Positions 20,448 to 29,771 of a stretch of DNA of 64,000 nt are shown one piece after another. The notes below the pieces were generated by a model. It searched no databases. It had not been told where the DNA came from and saw only the letters and a program-made list of their open reading frames with translations. Positions within the stretch are counted from its first letter, which is position 1, and each line of letters starts with the position of its first letter. This DNA is from an uncultured Clostridia bacterium. GTDB lineage: Bacteria; Bacillota; Clostridia; Oscillospirales; Acutalibacteraceae. The stretch is taken from assembly GCA_947168445.1 (NCBI GenBank), contig CAMVLW010000002.1, positions 25,543 through 89,542 on the forward strand, in the 5' to 3' direction. The translations under genes and the position numbers were made by a program.

Positions 20448-21395
20448 ATGACTGATATTACCGCCATTGGAGAGATACTGATAGATTTAACCCAAACCGG
20501 CACATCCGGCGCGGGCTTGCCCGTCTACACCGCCTTTCCGGGAGGCGCGCCCGCCAACGTAGCGGTTGCCGCCGCGCGTTTGGGCGCAAAAACCGCCTTT
20601 ATCGGCAAGGTCGGCAACGACGCATGGGGCAAGCTGCTGGTTGACACCGTGCGTCAAAACGGCGTCAACGCCGACGGCATGGTTGTTTCGGAAGACGCCA
20701 ACACCACTCTCGCCGTGGTTTCCGTCGCACCCGGCGGCGAACGCGACTTTGCCTTTTACCGCAAGGGCTTTGCCGACACGCTGCTGCGCGAGAACGAAAT
20801 CTCAGCCGCTCAGCTGAAAAGCACACATTTCCTGCACTTTGGCTCTGTCAGCCTGACCGACGAGCCTTCCCGCACGGCAACCCTTCACGCCGCGGCAAAG
20901 GCAAAGGGATACGGCGCGGTGATTACCTATGACCCCAACTACCGCGCAAGCCTTTGGCGCACGCTGAAGGACGCGCTGCACCACATGAGCGCACCGCTGG
21001 GCATGGTGGATATTCTGAAAATCTCCGACGAGGAGCTGGAACTGCTCACCGGCGTCACCGACGCGGAGCAGGGCACGGCGATTCTGCGCGAAAGATACGG
21101 TATTCCGCTGATTCTTGTCACCCTCGGCGCGGCGGGCGCGTACTTCCGTCATCATGACAACACCGCTATGTTGGAGGGCTTTCAGGTGAAGGTCGCCGAC
21201 ACCAACGGTGCGGGCGACACCTTCTTCGGCGCGTTTTTAAGCGGCATGTGCCGTCTGGGGAAATACCGCCCCGACGACCTCACCGACAACGAAATCTACC
21301 GTTTGGTGATGTTCGCGAACAAGGCGGCTTCCATCACCACCAGCCGCAGCGGCGCGATTCCCGCCATGCCGACGCTTGACGAGGTGAAGCTATGA
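20448..21395 (+). CDS. PfkB-family fructokinase
   Basis: A 315-residue ribokinase-fold sugar kinase. The N-terminal substrate motif is FPGGAPANVAVAAARLG. The C-terminal signature DTNGAGDTFFGAF carries the catalytic aspartate and anion hole. AGGAGG lies 6 bases before the ATG. Its stop overlaps the ATG of the amylosucrase-like gene (ATGA), which strongly suggests that it phosphorylates the fructose that enzyme releases from sucrose. Confidence 0.9.
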   Translation: MTDITAIGEILIDLTQTGTSGAGLPVYTAFPGGAPANVAVAAARLGAKTAFIGKVGNDAWGKLLVDTVRQNGVNADGMVVSEDANTTLAVVSVAPGGERDFAFYRKGFADTLLRENEISAAQLKSTHFLHFGSVSLTDEPSRTATLHAAAKAKGYGAVITYDPNYRASLWRTLKDALHHMSAPLGMVDILKISDEELELLTGVTDAEQGTAILRERYGIPLILVTLGAAGAYFRHHDNTAMLEGFQVKVADTNGAGDTFFGAFLSGMCRLGKYRPDDLTDNEIYRLVMFANKAASITTSRSGAIPAMPTLDEVKL

Positions 21396-23248
21396 AAGCT
21401 GCCGCAAAATGGAACAAGGAATTTACAGAGCGCTTTTCCGCGCGCTATGACGAGCTGAAATGGCTCTATTACGAAACCTACAACAACGATATGCAAGCCT
21501 TCAGCTGGCTGTGCAACTCGCTGTATGACTATTACCAAAGCCGCAATGACGCGCTGAAAAAGCTTGACCGCGAGCGCGAGCGCACGCCGTTTTGGTACAG
21601 CACCAACGACATCACCGGCATGATGCTCTATGCCGGAAACTTCGGCGGCACCCTCAAGGGCGTGACCGAAAGAATTGATTACATTAAGCAGAGCGGCGTG
21701 AATTATCTTCACCTCATGCCCCTGCTCGCAAGCCCCAAAGACCGTTCCGACGGCGGCTATGCCGTGGCGGATTTCCGCAGCGTGCAGCCGGAGTTGGGCA
21801 CTATGGAGGACTTGGACGCGCTGACGGCGGCGTGTCACGAAAACAACATCAGCGTTTGCCTTGACTTTGTGATGAATCACACCAGCGAGGACCATGTGTG
21901 GGCAAAGGCGGCGCGGGAAGGCGACGAGGACGCCCGCAAGCGCTATTTCTTCTTTGACAACTGGGACATTCCCTTTGCGTTTGAGCGCACGGTGCCGCAG
22001 GTGTTCCCCACCACCGCTCCGGGCAACTTTACCTATCTGTCCGACTGTGACAAGGTGGTCATGACGACCTTCTATCCCTATCAGTGGGATTTGAACTACG
22101 GCAACTGCGTGGTGTTCAACGACATGGTCGGCAACATGCTTTATCTTGCCAACCGCGGCATTGACGTGATTCGCCTTGACGCGGTGCCCTACATCTGGAA
22201 AGAACTCGGCACGAACTGCCGCAACCTGCCGCGTGTGCACACCTTGGTGCGCATGATGCGCATCATCTGCGAGATTGTGTGCCCGTCCGTGCTGCTGCTC
22301 GGCGAGGTCGTGATGGAGCCGTCAAAGGTTGCGCCGTACTTCGGCACTCCCGAAAAGCCCGAATGTCACATGCTCTACAACGTCACCACCATGGCGAGCA
22401 CCTGGCACACCGTCGCCACAAAGGACGTGCGCCTGCTCAACCGCCAGATGGAGCAGCTTGCGCAGCTGCCGAAAAACTATGTGTTCCTCAACTACCTGCG
22501 CTGTCACGACGACATCGGCTGGGGACTTGACTATGACTATCTGGAGACCTTCGGCATGAGCGAGGTGGCGCATAAAAGATTCCTCAATGACTACTTCACC
22601 GGCAAGTTTGAGGGCAGCCCCTCTCACGGCGAGTTATACAACGACGACGAAAGCTTGGGCGACGCCCGGCTGTGCGGCACCACCGCAAGCCTGTGCGGAA
22701 TTGAGGAAGCGCTTGCACAGGACGACAGCGCAGCGCTGACGGCAGCGATTGACTGCGATATTATGCTGCACGCATACATGCTGACCCAGAGCGGAATTCC
22801 CGTGATTTACAGCGGCGACGAAATCGCGCAGCAAAACGACTACACCTATCACGACGACCCCGACAAGCACGCCGACAGCCGCTATCTGCACCGCGGCAAG
22901 TTCGATTGGCAGGCGTCAAAGCGCTGCGCCGACCGCAAAACCGTTGAGGGCAAAATTTATCAGGCATTGCGCACGCTTGAAGCCCTTCGCGCCAAGCACG
23001 CGGTATTCACCGCGTCGGCGGAATTCGGCACCGTCAACACCGGCTCCAACCAAGTGCTGGGCTTGAAGCGGGAGGTTGAGGGCGAAACGCTCTTTGCGTT
23101 CTTCAACTTCAGCGGCGAAGAACAGCCGTTCTGCTTTGACGGCGTCATCTCCGGAAAAGAACTTGTCAGCGGAGAAGAAATCAGAGGTATTTCCTCGACC
23201 CTCAAGCCCTACGGCTTCATGTGGATTCTCCAATCCGCAGCATTATAA
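21392..23248 (+). CDS. Amylosucrase-like GH13 (subfamily 4) sucrose-active enzyme
   Basis: A 618-residue protein with the complete amylosucrase layout: helical N-terminus, then YLHLMPLLASP, SDGGYAVADFR, VFPTTAPGNFTYL and QWDLNYGN. Predicted catalytic residues are Asp263 in IRLDAV, Glu305 in LLGEVV and Asp373 in CHDDIGW. The Arg of DSRYLHR, which with the Asp of SDGGYAV forms the sucrose-pocket salt bridge in Neisseria amylosucrase, is conserved. Amylosucrases build alpha-1,4-glucan from sucrose and release fructose; sucrose hydrolysis is an alternative. There is no signal peptide, so it acts in the cytoplasm. It is coupled to the fructokinase gene. Confidence 0.85.
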   Translation: MKAAAKWNKEFTERFSARYDELKWLYYETYNNDMQAFSWLCNSLYDYYQSRNDALKKLDRERERTPFWYSTNDITGMMLYAGNFGGTLKGVTERIDYIKQSGVNYLHLMPLLASPKDRSDGGYAVADFRSVQPELGTMEDLDALTAACHENNISVCLDFVMNHTSEDHVWAKAAREGDEDARKRYFFFDNWDIPFAFERTVPQVFPTTAPGNFTYLSDCDKVVMTTFYPYQWDLNYGNCVVFNDMVGNMLYLANRGIDVIRLDAVPYIWKELGTNCRNLPRVHTLVRMMRIICEIVCPSVLLLGEVVMEPSKVAPYFGTPEKPECHMLYNVTTMASTWHTVATKDVRLLNRQMEQLAQLPKNYVFLNYLRCHDDIGWGLDYDYLETFGMSEVAHKRFLNDYFTGKFEGSPSHGELYNDDESLGDARLCGTTASLCGIEEALAQDDSAALTAAIDCDIMLHAYMLTQSGIPVIYSGDEIAQQNDYTYHDDPDKHADSRYLHRGKFDWQASKRCADRKTVEGKIYQALRTLEALRAKHAVFTASAEFGTVNTGSNQVLGLKREVEGETLFAFFNFSGEEQPFCFDGVISGKELVSGEEIRGISSTLKPYGFMWILQSAAL

Positions 23249-23276
23249 ACCGGGTGCGGGCAGCACCCGCCCTTCA

Positions 23277-23310
23277 TTATTCACTATTCATCATTCATTA
23301 TTCATTCAAT
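23277..23310. repeat. ATTCATTATTCATC low-complexity repeat
   Basis: Four to five imperfect CATTATTCA/CATCATTCA units lie between the amylosucrase stop and the terminator. It is a simple repeat with no visible function. Confidence 0.5.
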
Positions 23311-23315
23311 ACGAG

Positions 23316-23345
23316 CGCTCCTCTGCGGCAGCAAAGGAGCGTTTT
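23316..23345 (+). terminator. Terminator of the galactose/sucrose run
   Basis: 7 bp stem CGCTCCT / AGGAGCG with a 12-base loop followed by TTTT, ending only 17 bases before the next start codon. Confidence 0.65.
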
Positions 23346-23361
23346 CTGACAGGGAGTAATT

Positions 23362-25314
23362 ATGCAGCAGGAACTATATTATAAAGACGCGTTAAAGCTG
23401 GGGCAAAAGGAATACCGCGCGCGAATGGCAAGGGACGAGGACCCCTACCTTCCGGTGCTCGACGACATTGTGCCGCCCGAAAAGGGACTGCCCAACCTTC
23501 ACCTCGGCATTACCCAGATTCCCGTATTTTTTATCGTCGGCACCAAAACCACCGGCAGAACCAACGCCTTTGCCGCGAATTTTATGCCGCTCTTAGAGGA
23601 AGGCACCGAGTTTGCGGAAAAGTGGGAGGTGCTCTACCGCTCGCATTTGAGCGAGGGTATCCGCGACCCGATTAAGGTGTATGAATACATGAACCGCTTT
23701 TATGTGCAGGAGGGCAACAAGCGCGTCAGCGTGCTGAAATACTGCAACGCCTACAGTATTCCCGCCGACGTTATCCGCATTATGCCCGAACCGAGCGACG
23801 ACGAGGCGGTGCAGCTTTACTATGAATTTGTCGAGTTCAACCGCGTTTCCAAAATCAACTTTGTGGAATTCAGCAAGCGCGGCAGCTACCGCGAGCTGCT
23901 CCATGCAATGGGCAAGCCCATTGACGAATGGTGGTCGATTGACGAACAGCGCCGCTTTTCGGGCGCGTACTACTTTTTTGAGCAGGCGTACCGTCAAAAC
24001 GGCGGCGACAAGCTGAAAACAACCATCGGCGACGCCATGCTCAGCTATATCCGCGTGTACGGCTACACCGAGCTGCAGCACGCGGGAATTTCCGAAATCA
24101 AAAGCAATTTAAAAAAGATGTGGGAAGAAATCACGCTGCAGGAGCATGATGATGAAATCGAGTTGAAAACCACGCCCGCTCACGAGGCAAGACCGCTGAA
24201 GCAGAGCGTGCTGGAAAGAGTGTTCGACATCAAGCCCGCCGCCTTTAAGGTCGGCTTTATCTACGACGTGCCGCCCGAAAAATCCGGCTGGGTCAACGAC
24301 CACGAGCTCGGCAGACGGCACGCGCAAACCGTTCTCGGCAGCCGTGTGGACACCTCGGTCTACATTGCCGAGAGTGCGGAAAACTTTGCTCCCACGCTGG
24401 AAAAAGCGGTTGCGGACGGCAACAAAATGCTCTTTACCATCTCTCCGCGCATGTTAAAGCAAAGCCTGCGCATGGCGGTGGAGCATCCCGAGGTTGTCAT
24501 TATGAACTGCTCGCTGAACATTGCGCACCGCTATCTGCGCACCTATTACCCGCGCATGTATGAGGTCAAGTTTATTCTCGGCGCGCTGGCAGGCTCGCTG
24601 ACGGAAACAAACCGCCTCGGCTATGTCTGCGATTATCCGATTTACGGTCAGATTGCGGGCATAAACGCCTTTGCCCTCGGCGCGCAGATGGCAAATCCCC
24701 GCGCAAAGGTGTTTCTCGAATGGTCGTCGGTCAAGGGCGCAAAGGAAGCCACGCTCTCGCTGAACCGTCAGCACATTCACCTGATTTCCTCTCAGGATAC
24801 CGCGCGTTTTCAGGAGGACGACCGCATTGCCTTCGGACTGTCGCGCATTGCCGACGGCAAAACCAATCTGCTTGCCGTTCCCGTGTGGAAATGGGGCGTG
24901 TACTATGAGCGGATTCTGCGCGGCGCGATTGACAGCACCATTCAGGAGGAATATGACAGCAGCACCCGCGCCGTCAACTACTTTTGGGGCATGTCGGAAG
25001 GCGTTGTCGATTTGGAATACGCGCCGGGTCTGCCGCTGAGCTCGCAGCGTTACGCGGACTTTTTCCGCGACAGCCTGATTCACGGCGCCGGCGTTCCCTT
25101 CCTCACGCCGTTTTACAAGCAGAACGGTGAAATTGTCGGTTCCCGCCAGCGCGAGTTGACGCCCGACCAAATTATCCGCATGGACTATCTGGTTGAAAAC
25201 GTCGTCGGCAGTATTCCCGCCTATGAAGAAATGACCGCAAAGGGTCAGGCAACCGTTGACATCGCGGGAATTCCCCAGGCGAAAAAGGTTGTGAGCAAAG
25301 AGGAAAACAAATGA
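23362..25314 (+). CDS. Cytoplasmic ParB-like/BMP-domain fusion protein
   Basis: A 650-residue protein without signal peptide or membrane segment. Residues about 90-130 hold DPIKVYEYMNRFYVQEGNKR, which resembles the GNxR loop of ParB/sulfiredoxin-fold domains. From about residue 285 (FKVGFIYDVPPEKSGW) to 560 it matches the BMP/PnrA nucleoside-binding lipoprotein fold (GALAGSLTETNRLGYV, the NAFALGAQMANP segment). A binding-protein domain inside the cell points to a sensor or regulator rather than transport. Its stop overlaps the start of a metallophosphoesterase gene (ATGA), suggesting a shared role, possibly in nucleotide metabolism. Function unknown. Confidence 0.7.
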   Translation: MQQELYYKDALKLGQKEYRARMARDEDPYLPVLDDIVPPEKGLPNLHLGITQIPVFFIVGTKTTGRTNAFAANFMPLLEEGTEFAEKWEVLYRSHLSEGIRDPIKVYEYMNRFYVQEGNKRVSVLKYCNAYSIPADVIRIMPEPSDDEAVQLYYEFVEFNRVSKINFVEFSKRGSYRELLHAMGKPIDEWWSIDEQRRFSGAYYFFEQAYRQNGGDKLKTTIGDAMLSYIRVYGYTELQHAGISEIKSNLKKMWEEITLQEHDDEIELKTTPAHEARPLKQSVLERVFDIKPAAFKVGFIYDVPPEKSGWVNDHELGRRHAQTVLGSRVDTSVYIAESAENFAPTLEKAVADGNKMLFTISPRMLKQSLRMAVEHPEVVIMNCSLNIAHRYLRTYYPRMYEVKFILGALAGSLTETNRLGYVCDYPIYGQIAGINAFALGAQMANPRAKVFLEWSSVKGAKEATLSLNRQHIHLISSQDTARFQEDDRIAFGLSRIADGKTNLLAVPVWKWGVYYERILRGAIDSTIQEEYDSSTRAVNYFWGMSEGVVDLEYAPGLPLSSQRYADFFRDSLIHGAGVPFLTPFYKQNGEIVGSRQRELTPDQIIRMDYLVENVVGSIPAYEEMTAKGQATVDIAGIPQAKKVVSKEENK

Positions 25315-25904
25315 AAATACTGACTGTTTCCGATGAACCGTCCGACCGCTTTTACCGTTACTACCGGCCGGGAAAGCTTGACGAGTTCGACTTGATTCTC
25401 TCCTGCGGCGATTTGCACCCCGAATATCTCGAATTCTTGGTGACAATGGCGCGTTGCCCGCTGATTTATGTCCACGGCAACCACGACGAAATCTATTCCC
25501 GCGAGCCGGAGGGCTGCATTTGCGCCGACGACGCGATTGTTGAATTTGAGGGCGTGCGGATTTTGGGGCTCGGCGGCTCCTACCGTTACCGTAACGGCAA
25601 GTATATGTATTCCGAACGGCAAATGCGGCGGCGCGTAAACCGGCTGATTTTTCCGATTGCGCGGCACGGCGGCTTTGACATTTTGCTGACCCACGCGCCC
25701 GCAAAAGGACTCAACGACTTTGACACCCTCACTCACCGCGGTTTTTCGGTTTTTAACAACCTGCTGAACCGGTATGAGCCGCAGTATTTCATTCACGGAC
25801 ACATTCACCGCAACTACAATGTGGGAATTCCGCAAAAAACCGTTCACGGCAAAACAACGGTGATTAACGCCTTTGAATACTGTATTATAGAATTGGACAG
25901 GTGA
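25311..25904 (+). CDS. Calcineurin-like metallophosphoesterase
   Basis: A 197-residue cytoplasmic protein with the metallophosphoesterase metal ligands in order: SDEPSDRF (the usual DxH has lost its histidine), CGDLHPEY, GNHDEIY, LTHAP and HGHIHRN. The missing first histidine may alter the first metal site. It is coupled by ATGA overlap to the ParB-like/BMP gene. The substrate is unknown; phosphodiester or nucleotide cleavage is inferred from the family. Confidence 0.85.
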   Translation: MKILTVSDEPSDRFYRYYRPGKLDEFDLILSCGDLHPEYLEFLVTMARCPLIYVHGNHDEIYSREPEGCICADDAIVEFEGVRILGLGGSYRYRNGKYMYSERQMRRRVNRLIFPIARHGGFDILLTHAPAKGLNDFDTLTHRGFSVFNNLLNRYEPQYFIHGHIHRNYNVGIPQKTVHGKTTVINAFEYCIIELDR

Positions 25905-25908
25905 GCCT

Positions 25909-26562
25909 ATGAATCAATTACTCAAAAGAATCCTCATGAGCGTGCTGGGCGTGGTGATTTGCGGGCTGAGCGTCGGCATGTTCAAGTTTGCCGCGCTCGG
26001 CATTGACCCGTTTCAGTCGCTGATGAGCGGCTTGGACGCGGTGATTCCGATTCGTTTCGGCACGCTGTACGTCATTGTCAACGGCATTTTGCTGCTGTTC
26101 TCCCTGATTTTTGACCGCCGCAAAATCGGCATTGCCACGGTGATTAACCTCTTTTTGCTCGGCTATATCGTAGAATTTTCGCAGAACCTCTGCACGCAGC
26201 TGATGCCGAATCCCGCGCTTTGGCTGCGAGTGGTGATTCTGCTGGTGGCGGTGGTGATTCTCTGCCTGTCGTCTGCGCTGTACTTCACGGCGAACCTGGG
26301 CGTTTCCACCTACGACGCGGTGGCACTGGTGTGGTCGGAAAAGCAAAACAAGTTGCCGTTCATGTGGTGCCGCGTGATTTGCGACTTTGTGTGCGTGGCA
26401 ATCGGCATTGTGCTGCTGCTGATTTCGGGTATGCCGTTCACGGAGCTGTTCGGCACCGTGGGCGTCGGCACAATTATTACAGCGTTCTTCATGGGTCCGC
26501 TGATTACGTTCTTCAACGTCCATGTGGCGCAGCCAATGTTAAACGGGAGGAAAAAGCAATGA
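25909..26562 (+). CDS. YczE/YitT-like multi-pass membrane protein
   Basis: A 217-residue hydrophobic protein with about five to six membrane segments. It has the internal pattern GLSVGMFKFAALGIDPFQ and ANLGVSTYDAVAL seen in YczE/YyaS proteins (the G-[IV]-[SD]-P/TYDA repeat). The transport substrate is unknown. It starts 4 bases after the phosphoesterase stop and its stop overlaps the next ATG, so it is part of a four-gene operon. Confidence 0.8.
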   Translation: MNQLLKRILMSVLGVVICGLSVGMFKFAALGIDPFQSLMSGLDAVIPIRFGTLYVIVNGILLLFSLIFDRRKIGIATVINLFLLGYIVEFSQNLCTQLMPNPALWLRVVILLVAVVILCLSSALYFTANLGVSTYDAVALVWSEKQNKLPFMWCRVICDFVCVAIGIVLLLISGMPFTELFGTVGVGTIITAFFMGPLITFFNVHVAQPMLNGRKKQ

Positions 26563-27128
26563 CAGAATATGAAAAAATGGTGCAGGGCATGAACTACGAC
26601 CCCGGCGACGGGGAAATCATGAGCGAGCAAATGCCTTATCAGGACAAGCTGTGGGAATTCAATCAGCTAAAGCCCTCGGCGCTCGCGGAAAAAGAGGCGT
26701 ACATGAAGGAGGTCTTTGCCGAATGTGGCGAGGGCAACTATATTGAGCTGCCGTTTCACGCCAACTGGGGCGGCGCGCACGTGCACTTCGGCTCGTTTAT
26801 CTACGCGAATTCGAACCTGACGCTGGTGGACGACGGACATATCTTTGTCGGAGACCGCGTGATGTTCGGTCCCAACGTCACCGTCGCGACAGCCAACCAC
26901 CCGCTTGAAGCCGACCTTCGCGCCAAGGGCTTGCAGTACAACAAGGACGTGTATATCGGAGAAAACGCATGGATTGGCGCGGGCGTGATGATTGTGCCGG
27001 GCGTGCATATCGGCAAAAACGCCGTGATTGGCGCCGGCAGCATTGTCACCAAGGACATTCCCGATAACGTCCTCGCCGTCGGCAATCCCGCAAGAGTAAT
27101 CAGACAACTAAAAAACAGTGATGCATAA
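26559..27128 (+). CDS. Maltose/galactoside O-acetyltransferase
   Basis: A 189-residue left-handed beta-helix acetyltransferase of the Maa/LacA family. The N-terminal helical cap is EKMVQGMNYDPGDGE. Hexapeptide repeats run from FGSFIYANSNLTLVDDG through VTVATANHPL, containing the catalytic histidine, to GAGSIVTKDIP. The ATG at 26559 overlaps the previous stop and has GGGAGG 8 bases upstream. It acetylates sugars with acetyl-CoA; the true acceptor is not evident. Confidence 0.9.
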   Translation: MTEYEKMVQGMNYDPGDGEIMSEQMPYQDKLWEFNQLKPSALAEKEAYMKEVFAECGEGNYIELPFHANWGGAHVHFGSFIYANSNLTLVDDGHIFVGDRVMFGPNVTVATANHPLEADLRAKGLQYNKDVYIGENAWIGAGVMIVPGVHIGKNAVIGAGSIVTKDIPDNVLAVGNPARVIRQLKNSDA

Positions 27129-27134
27129 ACAGCA

Positions 27135-27177
27135 ACGGACAGGAAACCCAACATTTCCTGTCCGTTTTCATTTTATT
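27135..27177 (+). terminator. Terminator after the acetyltransferase gene
   Basis: 12 bp perfect stem ACGGACAGGAAA / TTTCCTGTCCGT followed by TTTCATTTTATT. Confidence 0.85.
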
Positions 27178-27242
27178 GGAAACTGCCCTTTTTAAATTTT
27201 TCCGCACTGTTTCAAAAGGCGGACTGCCCACCGCGGCAGCGG

Positions 27243-28385
27243 TCAGTTTTCTCTCTCCGTGTGAATTCCGTAGTACCGCAAAATGAAAAACACCGCAAAC
27301 GCATACGCCACGGAAACGGCGATATTCACCGCCATGTTCTCGCGCAGGAGAATCATCAGCGCGACAAACGCCGCCGTGACACCTGCCATTGTCAGGAAAA
27401 ACCGCTTGTGCAGGCGGGCTTTTTTCTTGGCATAGCGGCTGGTGGAAAAGAGGAAAAAGAAGTACATCATCATGGAGCCCGCGATGAACAGCACCTTCGG
27501 CAGCAGGGCGACCTTTTCCTCGCGCATGAATTCCAGCGCCGTTGTGATGTTATTGAGCGAAAAGATGATGAAGATGTGCAGGAACATATAGCCCAAGCCG
27601 TTTGTTTTCAGGCCGCGGTCAACAATGCGGTCATACACCGCACCGTAGCTGAGGAACAGTCCCACGACAATCAAAAACGCCATCAGCGAAAAGTAGAGGT
27701 TGTTCAGGCTGAAATCGCCCTCAAAATAGCCCGCAATCGCGATAATCATTTCACCGAAGGTGAACACCACATAGAGCATGGCGCGCTCGGAGAGGTGCTC
27801 AAAGTCAATCACCGCCGCGCAGGAATTTCTGCCCGAAAGCGAGGTGGCAACCATGCCGAACAAAATCGCCGCGCAGGAGGTGAAGCTTGTATGCCACAGT
27901 TCGTATTCCCAAATGGCAAGCGCCGCCAACGCCGCCTCGACGAAAAGAATCACCATGATTCGCACAATCCGCCGCTTGTGCACCGGGTCGTCACGGTGGT
28001 GGCGCAGTTCAATGGCATACTGCACGCCGATGTTCAGCAAAATCAGCGCCCACGCAATGTGATACTGCGCGTGATAGCCCGCCCAGTCGCTGCGCGTGCC
28101 CTCGGCGATAAAGTACAGCAAAAACATGTTGATGAACATGAACACATGGTCGCGCACGCTGTTTTTGCCGTAAGCGTTGATGTAATAGGTGGTGTAGTTC
28201 CAGATTTGGATAATCGCAAGGGTGCACACCACGTAGTAGAAAAAGTCCGTCCACGGAACAAAGCCGTTTTCGATATGGTGCAGAAGCGCGTTGTTTCTGC
28301 CGATGACATAGACAAAAATCAGGTCGTAAATCAGTTCGATATACTCGACCTTTTTCTCTTTTTTCTCAAACAGGGAATGAATCAC
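27243..28385 (-). CDS. ltrA: Low-temperature-requirement A (LtrA) family membrane protein
   Basis: A 380-residue protein with about ten to eleven membrane segments. It starts with the family motif VEYIELIYDLIFVYVIGR and has the FTFGEMIIAI region (LERxxxFxxGE-like). GGAGG lies 8 bases before the ATG and 16 bp after the nadE stop, so it belongs to the pncA-nadE transcript. LtrA proteins are poorly understood; a link to NAD metabolism is only positional. Confidence 0.88.
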   Translation of the reverse strand: MIHSLFEKKEKKVEYIELIYDLIFVYVIGRNNALLHHIENGFVPWTDFFYYVVCTLAIIQIWNYTTYYINAYGKNSVRDHVFMFINMFLLYFIAEGTRSDWAGYHAQYHIAWALILLNIGVQYAIELRHHRDDPVHKRRIVRIMVILFVEAALAALAIWEYELWHTSFTSCAAILFGMVATSLSGRNSCAAVIDFEHLSERAMLYVVFTFGEMIIAIAGYFEGDFSLNNLYFSLMAFLIVVGLFLSYGAVYDRIVDRGLKTNGLGYMFLHIFIIFSLNNITTALEFMREEKVALLPKVLFIAGSMMMYFFFLFSTSRYAKKKARLHKRFFLTMAGVTAAFVALMILLRENMAVNIAVSVAYAFAVFFILRYYGIHTEREN

Positions 28386-28400
28386 GTTGCCCTCCGCGCC

Positions 28401-29144
28401 TTATGCCTTGGTGGGAATCTGCGGGTCAAAGGCGGGCATGAGCTGCAATTTAAAGAGGTTCATGCGGTGCATGCGGTCAATTTTCGCCTTCTTGTCCAAA
28501 TCCTCAATCTCGCCGGAGCGAATGTAGCGGTCAAGCTCGGCGTAGGTAAAGCCGAGGTTGTCCTCGTCGGTTTTGCCGCACAGACCGTCAATCGGCACCT
28601 TGTCAACCAATACGTCGGGCAGCCCGAGCAGCCTGCCGATTTGCTTCATCTCCTGCACCGTCAAATGCGAGCAAGGGCTGAAATCGCCCGCTGCATCGCC
28701 GTATCGGGTAGAATAGCCCACCCAGTCCTCCGAGAGATTGCAGGTGTTGGCAACCCTGCCGTTGTTGCTCTGCGACACCGCATAGAGCGTCGCCATACGG
28801 ATTCGCGGCGGCAGATTGGTCATGCTCTGCGTTTGCAGTTCAAAAGGAATCGCGCGAATCATGCCGTCAACCGCGTCCTTGATGTTGACGATGTAGTGCT
28901 TGATTCCGAGGTGGCTGACCAGCAGCTTTGCCATGTCAATATCCGCCTGCTCGCCGTTGGGCATGAGCACGCCGATAACCCTGTCCCTGCCGAGGGCTTC
29001 CACGCACAGCGCCGCGACAATCGAGCTGTCCTTGCCGCCCGAAATGCCGACAACCGCGTTGCAGCCCTTTCCGTTTTCCTCAAAGAAGTCGCGTATCCAC
29101 TGCACGCACTCATTTTTTACTTTTTCCGCGTTAAACATGTTCAT
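28401..29144 (-). CDS. nadE: NAD synthetase (ammonia-dependent)
   Basis: A 247-residue enzyme converting nicotinate adenine dinucleotide, ATP and ammonia to NAD. The P-loop ATP pyrophosphatase motif is GISGGKDSSIV at residues 33-43. NLSEDWVGYSTRYGDAAGD and the KTDEDNLGFTYAELD segment are typical. There is no glutaminase domain. The start at 29144 overlaps the pncA stop (ATGA); a second ATG at 29138 has a better-spaced AGGAG. Confidence 0.93.
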   Translation of the reverse strand: MNMFNAEKVKNECVQWIRDFFEENGKGCNAVVGISGGKDSSIVAALCVEALGRDRVIGVLMPNGEQADIDMAKLLVSHLGIKHYIVNIKDAVDGMIRAIPFELQTQSMTNLPPRIRMATLYAVSQSNNGRVANTCNLSEDWVGYSTRYGDAAGDFSPCSHLTVQEMKQIGRLLGLPDVLVDKVPIDGLCGKTDEDNLGFTYAELDRYIRSGEIEDLDKKAKIDRMHRMNLFKLQLMPAFDPQIPTKA

Positions 29145-29671
29145 TTCTCCTTTATTTCAATTTGACAGCTTTTCATGGTGGCGAGCGCCGCTTCATGCAG
29201 CGCCGGGGTGACGCCCGCGCAGCAGGCAGGGTCAACCGAAATTTCCGCCTCGGGAAAGCCCGCCTTGAGCAGCAGCGCGTTGCTGACAACGCAGATGTCG
29301 GTGCACAAGCCGATTAATTCAATGGTGAAATCCTCTCCGCCGGCAGCGCCGCGAATCAGCTTCGGCAAATCCACCGAGCCGAAGGTGCGCTTTTCAACAG
29401 GCGTGTAGGACTTTTTTGCCAGCGCCGCGGCAATGTCCTTGTTTAGCTGCCAGCCCTGCGTGCCCTTAATGCAATGCGACACAGGCAGGTGTCTGTCCTC
29501 GGAGGTCTGCATATAGTCCTCAAAATGCGTATCGAAGGTCACAAAGACGCCGCCGTCAAAGGCGCTGATTTTCTCCGCCGCGGCGGGAACAATCGCCTGT
29601 GCCTCCGCCGAGCCGAGCGCACCGTCAACAAAGTCATTCTGCATGTCCACGACAACCAAAAAGTGTTTCAT
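29141..29671 (-). CDS. pncA: Nicotinamidase
   Basis: A 176-residue cysteine hydrolase of the isochorismatase fold. The predicted catalytic triad is Asp9 (VVVDMQNDF), Lys94 (VEKRTFGS) and Cys127 (TDICVVSNA), with a DTHFEDY metal-site motif. It deamidates nicotinamide to nicotinate. Directly upstream of and coupled to nadE, and with pncB at 57 kb in the same window, it completes the Preiss-Handler salvage route except for nadD. AAAGGGGAGAGCAGA precedes the ATG. Confidence 0.9.
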   Translation of the reverse strand: MKHFLVVVDMQNDFVDGALGSAEAQAIVPAAAEKISAFDGGVFVTFDTHFEDYMQTSEDRHLPVSHCIKGTQGWQLNKDIAAALAKKSYTPVEKRTFGSVDLPKLIRGAAGGEDFTIELIGLCTDICVVSNALLLKAGFPEAEISVDPACCAGVTPALHEAALATMKSCQIEIKEK

Positions 29672-29771
29672 TCTGCTCTCCCCTTTGCGTTTTTCTGTTT
29701 CTATGATACCCCAGAAACGCCGCAGCCGTCAAGAGATTTTGCATTTTTTTGCGCTTGCGCCGCAGGTTTTA

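Noticed and set aside
27261..29165. A 634-codon plus-strand frame opposite ltrA and nadE
   Set aside because: Antisense shadow; highly charged, low-complexity translation.
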